64,000 bases of DNA from Verrucomicrobiia bacterium (GTDB taxonomy: Bacteria > Verrucomicrobiota > Verrucomicrobiia > Limisphaerales > Pedosphaeraceae): positions 1-64,000 of the forward strand of contig DATAUW010000034.1 of NCBI GenBank assembly GCA_036268055.1. Direction: 5' to 3'. Position numbers and translations under genes: made by a program. The notes below the pieces were generated by a model. It was given only the letters and a program-made list of their open reading frames with translations. It was not told the DNA's origin and ran no database searches. How positions within the stretch are numbered: the first letter of the stretch is position 1; every line of letters begins with the position of its first letter. Below, piece by piece: positions 18,447 to 26,900 of the stretch.

Positions 18447-18845
18447 TCAGTCTTTCTCCAGCTGATTCGATCGCAGACTGATGGCGGCAAGCTTTGACGC
18501 TTGCCAGTAGTTGGCAATTGCCTCGATGCGGTTGCTGACATCTAATTTCTTACAAATTTGCTTTACGTAACTTCGCACAGTTTCTTCACTGATGTTCAGC
18601 TTGACGGCAATGTTTCTGTAAACAAGGCCCGTAGCCAACAGATCAAACACCTGCTGTTCTCTAGGCGATAGATCCTCTATTCTTTTGGACAAGACGTCCA
18701 AATCGCGGCACTGTTGCAATAATGTACGGACGGCGGAAGTTTTCATGGGCGCGTCACCGTCATCGGCCTTGGAGATTGCCTGCGTTGGAAAATTATGTCC
18801 GCAAACGTCGAGTGAATTGAAAAAGCGCCGCCGCGAATGCGGCAT
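18447..18845 (-). CDS. Small LuxR/GerE-type DNA-binding regulator
   Basis: The C-terminal half is a clear GerE helix-turn-helix: LSPREQQVFDLLATGLVYRNIAVKL followed by NISEETVRSYVKQICKKLDVSNR. There is no receiver or ligand domain, so this is a stand-alone DNA-binding protein of at most 132 residues. An alternative ATG at 18746 would give 99 residues and is preceded by a GGTGA that could act as ribosome binding site. Both starts keep the whole domain. It is followed on the same strand by an unrelated gap, and upstream lie an XRE regulator and an ECF sigma factor, forming a regulator-rich stretch. Its targets are unknown. Confidence 0.8.
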   Translation of the reverse strand: MPHSRRRFFNSLDVCGHNFPTQAISKADDGDAPMKTSAVRTLLQQCRDLDVLSKRIEDLSPREQQVFDLLATGLVYRNIAVKLNISEETVRSYVKQICKKLDVSNRIEAIANYWQASKLAAISLRSNQLEKD

Positions 18846-19383
18846 TCACAACCAAGCTGCGCCGTCAGGCGCGCCGATTTGCCGTCTCACATGTTATTAT
18901 GAGGAATTCGCTTCGGGTCGTTTGCTTCCGAAAATTTTCGGGCTAACCCACTGAGAAAGTTTAACGACACAAAGATTTTTTACTTTGGTAGGAGTGGCGG
19001 CTGGTTTTGCAATCATGAATCAGGATTCTCAAATCATCATTGGTGAACGTCACGGATGGGGTGATCCCCAGCCCTTTAGCATAACCGGGCTGCCCGGCCA
19101 AATCCGACAGCAGAGTCTCGCGCGTTTGAGCGCCATGCTGCCTGATGGATAGTTTGTTCTTATGTGCCGAGAAACCTGGTCGTCACAACAGGCAAGCTGG
19201 CTGATTCCTATAAGATTATTGAAGTGGTGAAAACCCTTCGCTTTGATGCACTGCCATTTAAACAGCAGATCCTTCTTGTTTTTTATATTTTCAGTATGGA
19301 TCCAGTAAAATTCGCTCATTCATTTCAAATGCGCGAAGGGGGATCATTTTTGAAAACAAGCGCGGTACAAATTTAGCGTCCAT
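18846..19383. other. Gap between LuxR and XRE regulator genes
   Basis: I see no supported gene. A 45-codon frame at 19015-19152 (plus) and frames at 19050-19319 (minus) and 19164-19376 (plus) overlap each other, lack recognisable domains and have no convincing ribosome binding site. Confidence 0.5.
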
Positions 19384-19683
19384 TCAATTCACATTATTCA
19401 ATCTTGCGGTTGGCTCTGGCAAATTCTCTAACGATTGGAAAAGCATGTACAACGGAAGCTTCAATGCTTTGGCCAAATTTTGAATGCTGCGTAATGAAAT
19501 ATTTCTCGTTCCGCGTTCAACATCGGATATGTATGTTCGATGCAGCCCGGATCGAAAAGCCAATTCCTCCTGCGAGACCCCCTGCGTTTTTCGAAAACTC
19601 CTAATCGCGAGTCCAAATTGTTTCGTTACGTCACTATCATTGACGATGGGGTTGATTAAATTATTGAAATTGTTCGTTTCCAT
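19384..19683 (-). CDS. XRE-family helix-turn-helix regulator
   Basis: The 99-residue protein contains one lambda-repressor-like domain: FGLAIRSFRKTQGVSQEELA, then the recognition helix region SGLHRTYISDVERGTRNISL and a closing helix LAKALKLPLYMLF. The text is close to controller (C) proteins of restriction-modification systems and SinR-like repressors. No methylase or nuclease gene is adjacent, so a C-protein role is not supported. I chose the ATG at 19683. Extension to 19767 is possible, but the extra 28 residues are low in structure. It is divergent from the ECF sigma gene and may control it. Confidence 0.78.
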   Translation of the reverse strand: METNNFNNLINPIVNDSDVTKQFGLAIRSFRKTQGVSQEELAFRSGLHRTYISDVERGTRNISLRSIQNLAKALKLPLYMLFQSLENLPEPTARLNNVN

Positions 19684-19859
19684 TTGAGTATAAAAATTGG
19701 AATTCGAATTACATAACTCTCTACGCTGGGAAATGTGGCCATCTTTCAAAAAAACATCCTGATCCAATATTTTTTCGGATCGCGAAGTTCAAATTGTCCG
19801 TCAAATCCCGCATAGCGCAGAAATTTTTATGTGATAAGGTCACCGCAATCCATTAAGAT

Positions 19860-19891
19860 AACCAAGTCGGCCCCGGAAGACCGACTTGGTT
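19860..19891. promoter_or_regulatory. Perfect 11-bp-stem hairpin between divergent regulators
   Basis: AACCAAGTCGG at 19860-19870 pairs perfectly with CCGACTTGGTT at 19881-19891 around a 10-base loop. It lies in the 19768-20123 gap, upstream of both the XRE gene (minus) and the sigma gene (plus). Only a short T run follows, so it could be a weak terminator or leader attenuator, or simply a dyad. The rest of the gap shows no gene. Confidence 0.5.
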
Positions 19892-20123
19892 TAACCATCC
19901 CTCACCCTTTTTCCCCGTCCCCAAAAGATGATACGTATCAAAAAAACAAATCTTTCATTTGAATTAAAAAATTTGCCGAACCGGTCGCCCACCCAGCTGT
20001 TCAGCGTTCACCTTATGGTTGCCTACGTGACTTTTCGTCATTTTGCGCTCTAAACGCTTAAATTCTTTTGATTCTCGGGGATTATTTTGAAAGAATCCTG
20101 AATGTAGCCCGTATCCTTAATAT

Positions 20124-20774
20124 GTGCCGGATGACAAATTTAAAATGAAAGCTGTCGAGAGGATCATCCCGACGCGCAAATCCTTGTTGAGCCGGCTGCG
20201 AAAGGGGCAGGACAATGAAAGCTGGAAGGCATTTTTCGATACTTATTGGAAATTGATTTACACGACTTCACTTCGAGCGGGACTCAACGACGCCGAAGCA
20301 CAGGATGTCGTGCAGGAAACTGTTTTGTCGGTATTCAAGAGCATGCCGAACTTTCATTACGATCCAGAGAAAGGCTTATTTCGCGCATGGCTTCTTAAAC
20401 TGACTCGCTGGCGGATTACCGACCAACTCCGAAAGAGGCAAAGGTTCATCCAGGCTACCGACTCCGACACGCGAACCACCGGCATGGGCGCTTCAGGAAT
20501 TGATCAAATCGCGGACCCTGCGAGCGCCACGCTGGAAGCTGTATGGAGTGAAGAATGGGAACAAACCTTAATGGATGCGGCGATTGATCGTGTGAAAAAG
20601 AAGGTGGATCCGGAGCATTTTCAAGTTTTCGATCTTTATGTTGTAAAAAAATGGCCTGTGTTGAAGGTCGCCCGGACGCTGAAGATAAATCCAGGGAAGG
20701 TTTACCTGATCAAACATCGAATTGGTAATGCGATTAAAATTGAAATAAAAAAATTAGAATTCAGTCCAATTTAA
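20124..20774 (+). CDS. ECF-type RNA polymerase sigma factor
   Basis: Region 2 is clear: WKAFFDTYWKLIYTTSLRAGL, then DAEAQDVVQETVLSVFKSMPNF and FRAWLLKLTRWRITDQLRKR (2.3/2.4). Region 4 (EHFQVFDLYVVKKWPVLKVARTLKINPGKVYLIKHRIG) is the promoter -35 recognition part. The sequence is of the ECF type abundant in Planctomycetes and Verrucomicrobia, which is often encoded near Ser/Thr kinases, and a kinase-WD40 gene indeed lies 3 kb downstream. The start is GTG at 20124, or ATG at 20145. No anti-sigma factor with a membrane segment follows directly; the next small gene starts 7 bases later. It probably directs transcription of its own cassette. Confidence 0.9.
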   Translation: MPDDKFKMKAVERIIPTRKSLLSRLRKGQDNESWKAFFDTYWKLIYTTSLRAGLNDAEAQDVVQETVLSVFKSMPNFHYDPEKGLFRAWLLKLTRWRITDQLRKRQRFIQATDSDTRTTGMGASGIDQIADPASATLEAVWSEEWEQTLMDAAIDRVKKKVDPEHFQVFDLYVVKKWPVLKVARTLKINPGKVYLIKHRIGNAIKIEIKKLEFSPI

Positions 20775-20780
20775 GTAATT

Positions 20781-20990
20781 ATGAAAAATGTCGCAGCACC
20801 GCTGAAGCACCGGGATCAGTGGGTCAATTCAAATCGAAACCGATTGGATGACTCTGACCGTGTGCCGCAAGGATATGAACGTACTGCCCGGCAGTTGCAT
20901 GAAGTGAAGCGGCACATGCTGAAACGGCTTTCTTTTCTATTTAAAGAACAAGCCCAGCCTTGCTTTCCCAAGGATCTCCACAAACAATAA
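20781..20990 (+). CDS. Small basic protein of unknown function, coupled to sigma gene
   Basis: The frame encodes 69 residues, starts 7 bases after the sigma stop and runs in the same direction. The predicted product is soluble, hydrophilic and mostly helical, with ERTARQLHEVKRHMLKRL as the best-defined helix. I do not recognise a family. Its position suggests a sigma-associated regulator or a small cassette component. Absence of a strong ribosome binding site and of known relatives keeps the call tentative. Confidence 0.45.
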   Translation: MKNVAAPLKHRDQWVNSNRNRLDDSDRVPQGYERTARQLHEVKRHMLKRLSFLFKEQAQPCFPKDLHKQ

Positions 20991-21006
20991 TAAAGCCTAA
21001 ACAATA

Positions 21007-21204
21007 ATGAACACCCTCACAAAGCCCGCTATCAAAAGCCCTGAACTCTTGACTCCAGGTTTTAGCCCTCGGCCAAAGCCGGCGGCCAGAAAAAAAATGG
21101 GCCCTCAAGCAGATGATGATTCCTCTCCTTCGCCCGATCACAGCCCAATGCCTTATACTCCCAGTCCCAGCCCCAGTCCCGACAATAAATTACGCGGCAA
21201 GTAA
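21007..21204 (+). CDS. Small Ser/Pro-rich peptide
   Basis: The 65-residue product has a basic, Pro-rich first half (PGFSPRPKPAARKKMGPQ). The acidic to Ser/Pro-rich second half contains SPSPDHSPMPYTPSPSPSPD and ends LRGK. Low complexity of this sort is typical of disordered linkers and of O-glycosylated or phosphorylated acceptor peptides. It lies 72 bases upstream of a triple-domain glycosyltransferase and not far from a Ser/Thr kinase, so it could be a substrate of either. That is inference, and the frame could also be spurious. No signal peptide or Cys residue is present. Confidence 0.42.
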   Translation: MNTLTKPAIKSPELLTPGFSPRPKPAARKKMGPQADDDSSPSPDHSPMPYTPSPSPSPDNKLRGK

Positions 21205-21275
21205 GACGTTAAATTCGTCATAGTCATCGGTGGCTTCCTAACTTTAACTCGTTAGGGTCAGGTATTCTTTCGATC

Positions 21276-23858
21276 ATGCAAAAGCGCAAGCTGCTTCTCA
21301 AATGCGGCCTTTCTTTGGGTGATATTGTGATGTTGACAGCGGCGGTGCGCGATCTGCACATCGCTTATCCCGGCAGCTTTTTAACTGATGTAAAAACGCC
21401 TTTTCCAACCATTTGGGAAAATAATCCTCACATCACGCCTCTTTCAACCGATGATCCCGAAGTAGAGATAATCGATTGTTCGTACCCGCTTATAAATCGG
21501 TGCAACAATACTCCGTATCATTGCCTTCACGGATTTATAGAGTTTCTTAATGAACGCTTGAATCTGGCAATCAGACCCAGCGTATTCAAGGGTGATATTT
21601 ACCTTTCGGGCTTGGAAAAAAGCTGGTTTTCGCAAGTTTATGAACTGACCAACGCTAACATTCCATTTTGGATCGTTGCGGCAGGCGGAAAATATGATGT
21701 CACGATCAAATGGTGGGAGTCGGGGCGATATCAGGCTGTTGTTGACCATTTCAAGGATAAGATTCAGTTCGTCCAGGTCGGTGACCGTGGACATCATCAT
21801 CCCAAATTGAGCGGCACGATTGATTTGCGCGGAAAAACCGATCTCCGACAGCTAATCCGTCTGGTTCATCATGCTCAAGGAATTCTTTGTTCCGTCACGG
21901 GGCTGATGCACTTATGTTCTGCAGTTGAAACGAAATCAAACGGAATTACAAACCGCCCTTGTGTCGTAGTCGCAGGAGGTCGTGAACCCGCGCACTGGGA
22001 GGCTTATCCTGACCACCAATTTATCCATACCAATGGCGCGCTGGCCTGCTGCCAAAATGGCGGGTGTTGGAAAGACAGGACCGTCCGGCTGAATGACGGA
22101 GACGAAAGAGATCAAAAGAACCGTTTATGTGTGGATGTCGCGGAGGGCATCGCGCGCTGCATGTCCATGATCACTCCCGCGCATGTGATCAGTCGAATTA
22201 AAACGTATTTTGATGGAGGCGTCCTGCGATATTTGAATGCCACGGAGGGTCGTGCGGCAGACGGCGGCGTTCGTGCAAGCTCCAAAAACTCCTATGACGA
22301 ACAATCCTTAAATTTATCAAGTGCCGGGTTAGCTTGTGATGCTTTTATTAAACAAATACCACCCTATCCTGACATTTTCAAAGGACGCGGCATCGTGATT
22401 TGCGGAGGCGGGGCAAGGTATTTCACTAACGCTTGGGTTTGCATCAACATGCTCCGGCGCCACGGGTGCCACCTTCCGATCGAGTTGTGGTATTTAGGCG
22501 AGCGGGAATTGGATGACGAAATGAAGGCCGTCATAGAGCCCTTGAATGTTAAATGCGTTGATGCCTTTGAAATGCGAAAGAAATTTCCGATTCGACGGCT
22601 GGGCGGCTGGGAGTCGAAGGCTTACGCGATTCTCCATTCAAAATTTCAGGAGGTGATTTTTCTCGACGCGGATAACGTGCCAGTTGCCAATCCAGAATAT
22701 TTATTTGATTCAAAAGAATATCAAAAGACGGGCGCAATATTCTGGCCAGACTATGACCGGCCGGCCGGCCATCAGCCAACGGTCTGGAAAAGCTGTGGCA
22801 TAAGACGGCCAAAAGAACCGGAGTTTGAATCAGGACAGATCGTCGTGGACAAAAAACGCTGCTGGGAAGCTCTGTCTTTAGCCGTATGGTTCAACGCCAA
22901 TTCTGATTTCTATTATCAATATATTCATGGCGATAAAGAGACGTTTCATCTCGCGTTTAGAAAATTAAAAACTCCCTATTCTCTAGTTCACATCCCGATT
23001 CACACTCTTGAAGCAACGATGTGCCAGCATGATTTTGACGGGCGACGCATCTTCCAACATCGGAACATGGATAAATGGGACTACCTGCTGATGAATCGCA
23101 AAGTTGAGGACTTCTGGTTGGAACAGGAGTGTCACGATTACATTGTCCAGCTAAGGCGCGTTTGGGATGGCGGCTGTAAGAAACTGCGTAAAATATTTCC
23201 GCGACGATCTTTTTCCATCAAGCCAAGAAAGACCGCGAGCATCGCCGCCGTGATGACCTCCTTTGGCGAAAGAAAACGTCTTAGGAAACAAACGATCAAG
23301 AATCTCCAACAAACCGATTGGGGCGATCGACCAATTCATATTCAAATTGACACCGAACGGGACCTTGATGATGCCGAGCGATACCTGCGTTGCGCTTACC
23401 TAGCATTGAAAAAAGGACTCAATTTCAAAACCGATTTCATTCTGTTGATCGCCGATGATTTGGAGTTTAACCAGCAGATCGGCTTCAATCTGGATGCGTG
23501 GGAACCACTTCAACGCCGGGAGGGCACAGTCGCCACCCTATATAATTTTCACGCGCGCGAATTAGCATTTGACGTTGCCAGGCACACGAGAATCATTGAC
23601 CCCGGCGCTTTTACTCGCAGCCGCGCCTATTTGTTTTCCCGCGAGAGTGTTCGTCTTCTCCTGAACCGTTGGAAAGGTATTGAAGGAAGTATTGAAACGA
23701 AAATTTGGCACCTGACCCGCAGATTAAATCAACCGGTTTATTCTTATGCGCCTTCGCTGGCTCAACACGTGGGAACCAAAAGTATTTGCGGAAACCATTT
23801 TCACAGAGCACCGGATTTCGACGCGAATTGGGTACATCCAGATCACGGACCGGCCTAG
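21276..23858 (+). CDS. Three-domain glycosyltransferase fusion
   Basis: The 860-residue protein appears to join three modules. Residues 1 to about 290 resemble GT9 heptosyltransferases: LKCGLSLGDIVMLTAAVRDL at the start and LRQLIRLVHHAQGILCSVTGLMHL near 190. Residues from about 368 to 620 resemble MNN1/GT71-type or GT8-like enzymes, with VICGGGARYF and a metal-binding D-x-D in IFLDADNVP near 462. Residues from about 653 carry a third transferase-like segment, with LIADDLEFN near 724. No signal peptide or membrane helix is visible, so it is probably cytoplasmic. The neighbours are a Ser/Pro-rich peptide and a kinase. The acceptor could be a peptide or a surface glycan precursor. The third domain is the least certain. 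Confidence 0.68.
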   Translation: MQKRKLLLKCGLSLGDIVMLTAAVRDLHIAYPGSFLTDVKTPFPTIWENNPHITPLSTDDPEVEIIDCSYPLINRCNNTPYHCLHGFIEFLNERLNLAIRPSVFKGDIYLSGLEKSWFSQVYELTNANIPFWIVAAGGKYDVTIKWWESGRYQAVVDHFKDKIQFVQVGDRGHHHPKLSGTIDLRGKTDLRQLIRLVHHAQGILCSVTGLMHLCSAVETKSNGITNRPCVVVAGGREPAHWEAYPDHQFIHTNGALACCQNGGCWKDRTVRLNDGDERDQKNRLCVDVAEGIARCMSMITPAHVISRIKTYFDGGVLRYLNATEGRAADGGVRASSKNSYDEQSLNLSSAGLACDAFIKQIPPYPDIFKGRGIVICGGGARYFTNAWVCINMLRRHGCHLPIELWYLGERELDDEMKAVIEPLNVKCVDAFEMRKKFPIRRLGGWESKAYAILHSKFQEVIFLDADNVPVANPEYLFDSKEYQKTGAIFWPDYDRPAGHQPTVWKSCGIRRPKEPEFESGQIVVDKKRCWEALSLAVWFNANSDFYYQYIHGDKETFHLAFRKLKTPYSLVHIPIHTLEATMCQHDFDGRRIFQHRNMDKWDYLLMNRKVEDFWLEQECHDYIVQLRRVWDGGCKKLRKIFPRRSFSIKPRKTASIAAVMTSFGERKRLRKQTIKNLQQTDWGDRPIHIQIDTERDLDDAERYLRCAYLALKKGLNFKTDFILLIADDLEFNQQIGFNLDAWEPLQRREGTVATLYNFHARELAFDVARHTRIIDPGAFTRSRAYLFSRESVRLLLNRWKGIEGSIETKIWHLTRRLNQPVYSYAPSLAQHVGTKSICGNHFHRAPDFDANWVHPDHGPA

Positions 23859-23893
23859 CCGTCCGTATCACCTGCTCCAATTTTGCATTGATT

Positions 23894-23918
23894 GGAGGTG
23901 CTGGCTTGCTTCACCTCC
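23894..23918 (+). promoter_or_regulatory. Hairpin burying a Shine-Dalgarno sequence ahead of the kinase gene
   Basis: GGAGGTG at 23894-23900 pairs with CACCTCC at 23912-23918. GGAGGTG is an excellent ribosome binding site and lies 5 bases before an in-frame TTG (23906) that would extend the kinase by 12 codons. Folding of the hairpin would hide both. This may limit kinase translation or decide between two starts. Confidence 0.4.
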
Positions 23919-23941
23919 ACAGGTCTGGTATCCGATGGCCA

Positions 23942-26900
23942 ATGGACACAAAAATGGCCTCGCAGCATCGGCCACCGACATCGTCGGGCGGTGGCCAATC
24001 GTCTGTCCATAAAACAAGCCACCCTCCCCCCAAAATTCCCGACCACAAATTATTGCGGTGCATTGGCCAAGGCAGCTACGGGGAGGTCTGGCTTGCCTGC
24101 AATACAATGGGCACTTTTCGAGCCGTCAAAATCGTTTACCGCGATTCCTTTAAAGACGACCGCCCATTCAAACGCGAACTCGCAGGCATAAAAAAATTCG
24201 AGCCTATATCCCGTTCTCATGAAGGGTTCGTGCATGTCCTTCATGTCGGAATGAATTCCGACGAAGGGTATTTTTATTACGTGATGGAATTAGGAGACGA
24301 TCAGAAGTCCGATCAGGTGATCAATCCCGAGTTGTATTCCCCAAAAACTCTGGGAACCGTCATTTCTCAAAAAGGGAAATTACCGGCGCAGGAATGTCTT
24401 CAACTTGGAATAGCCCTCAGCTTGGCTTTGGCCGAATTACATAAGCGAGGACTTGTTCACCGCGACGTAAAGCCTTCAAACATTATTTTTGTCAACGGTG
24501 TTCCGAAATTGGCGGACATCGGATTGGTGGCGGATGCAAACGAAGCCCAGTCGTATGTTGGAACGGAAGGTTTTATTCCTCCCGAAGGCCCGGGATCGGC
24601 GCAAGCGGACGTTTTCAGCCTTGGAAAGGTTCTTTATGAAGCCTCTACCGGAAAAGATCGGCAGGACTTTCCAGAATTGCCCACGCTGTTGGAAGGTTTT
24701 GAAGATCGCGCTAAATTGCTGGAACTTAACGAAGTCATATTAACGGCCTGCAAAAACGATCTCGCCAGGCGTTATCACTCCGCATGGGACATGCACGCCG
24801 ACCTGTTGGTTTTGGCAAACGGAAAATCAGTGAGACGGCTGAAAGCTTTGGAACAGCGGCTGTCTCAAATTAAACGTACGGGGATTTTTTTAGCCGTGAT
24901 CGTGGCGGTCGCAGGTCTATTTTGGCTCCAAATCTCACGGACGCAAAAGATCAAAGCCGAAATGCGCCAGAAACAAATCGGCGAAAACATGGCTTACGGA
25001 AATCGCGCCGTAGAATCCGCCGACTTGCTCGGAGCCCTCCCCTATTTTGCCCAAGTCCTGCATTTAAGTGCTGGTGACCCGGAAGATGAAGCAAATCATC
25101 GACTGTTGTTCGACACGACTCTGGCGCAATGTCCTAAGCTCAATCAAATGTGGTTTCTCGGCACCGACACTCGCGACGCAGAATTCAATAAAGATGGGAC
25201 CAAGGCGCTGATTTGCAGATATGCTGATGAAGACAATGATTCCGGGGGATTAAGGATTTATGATCTGCGCACCGCAGCCTTGGAGGAAAAGGAATTTAAT
25301 GAAGGAGACTGGCCATCGTCCAGCTCGTGGAGCATGGACGGGAAATTCGGCGCGACGGCGTGTGAAGATAAACGTGCTTACATTTGGGATCGAAATACTC
25401 TCAAGCCGTTACAAACGCTTGTTCACCCGGGCGCTGTCATGTGCGTACGTTTCAGTCCCGACGGGTCACTGGTCGTCACCGCTTGTCAGGACGGTATCGT
25501 AAGAATATGGCAGCGTGATACCGGACGTTTGATTCGCCAACTAATTGGACATAAAGGTGTTGTGCGCTTCGCAAATTTTAGCCATGACGGACACCTGATC
25601 GTAAGTGCGGGTGAAGATCACACAGCGCACCTGTGGGACGCTACCACAGGGAGAAGTCTTGGCGAGTCGTTACCGCACGACAGTTGGGTAAATTATGCCG
25701 CGTTCAATCCGGACGATACCATCTTGATCACCGCATCTTCTGATCGTAAGGCCCGATTGTGGGACGTAGCCACCGGACGGCGGATACTCGTTGATCTAAA
25801 TCATCAGGATTCAGTCGAATGTGCAGGATTTAGTCCGGACGGCCGCCTCGTGTTAACAGCAGGCCTCGACGCCACGGCCTGTATATGGCGCATGGACAGT
25901 CTGCAATCCATTACCCTGATCGCCACGTTGCGACATAGTGCCGGCATCACTCACGCGACATTCAGCCCCGATGGACATCATGTGCTCACGACCTGCACCG
26001 ATGGCACCGTGCGTTTGTGGGATTTGGCCGGTAGCGCGCCGACGCCTCCTCAGACACATTTTTATCCTAGCGAGAATGGAAAATTTCTTTTTTCCGTTAC
26101 AAGCAACAACGTCCAAATCTTTAATTTGGTTTCCAATCAAATTTCAACCATAGCAAACCCGTCCTCGCTACCCATAAAAAAACTCATCCCAAGCCGGGAT
26201 GGGTCCGCGCTGTTAGCTTTAGCGATCGCAGAAAAAGGCGACACAAATCACAATCTGACCGTGACGGTTTACGATCCCGCGAGCGGAAGAATAATCTTTA
26301 ATCACGCCTCCGAATCGGCCGCTTTCCAAGATGCTTCGACAAGCAGTGACGGTAAAACTTTCGCTCTCTTCGGAAATGAAACCTATGAAATATGGCATCA
26401 TGCAACCGGCACAAATGCCGGATATTCCTCGTTTAGAGGATTGGCGACCTCCGTGGTCATAAGTCCGAATGGAGAATTGATCGCAACTCGAACCAACAAG
26501 GAATTCCGCGTATTAAATCTATCGGGGAAAATAATTTTACAGTCTCCCAGATTTCCAAGTCCAATTGATTACCTGGCCTTTAGCCCCGATAATCACTGGC
26601 TGTTGGTTTGTTGCGAAGACGGTCTAATTCATAAATGCTTCGCGCAAGTTTGGAATCTGGCATCAGGCAAGCACGGGCCAGAATTATGGCACAGCGATGG
26701 CGTTTTGTCCGGCGCATTTAGTCCTGATAGCCGGCAAGTCGCGACGGCGGGTGAAGATGGATACGCCAAGGTTTGGGACACGGTCACCGGCGTTCAAATT
26801 GCTTCCACCTTGAAACAATCGAAATCCATACAAAATGTGATTTTTAGCGAAGACGGCCGGATTATTCTCACGACTTGTGCGGATCGAAGCTTTAGATTGT

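Noticed and set aside
19015-19152. 45-codon plus-strand frame, MNQDSQIIIGERHGWG...
   Set aside because: Codon use looks reasonable, but there is no ribosome binding site at proper distance and no relatives can be named. Too weak to list as a gene.
19384-19767. XRE protein as controller of a restriction-modification system
   Set aside because: The helix-turn-helix resembles C proteins, but no methyltransferase or endonuclease gene is in the neighbourhood.
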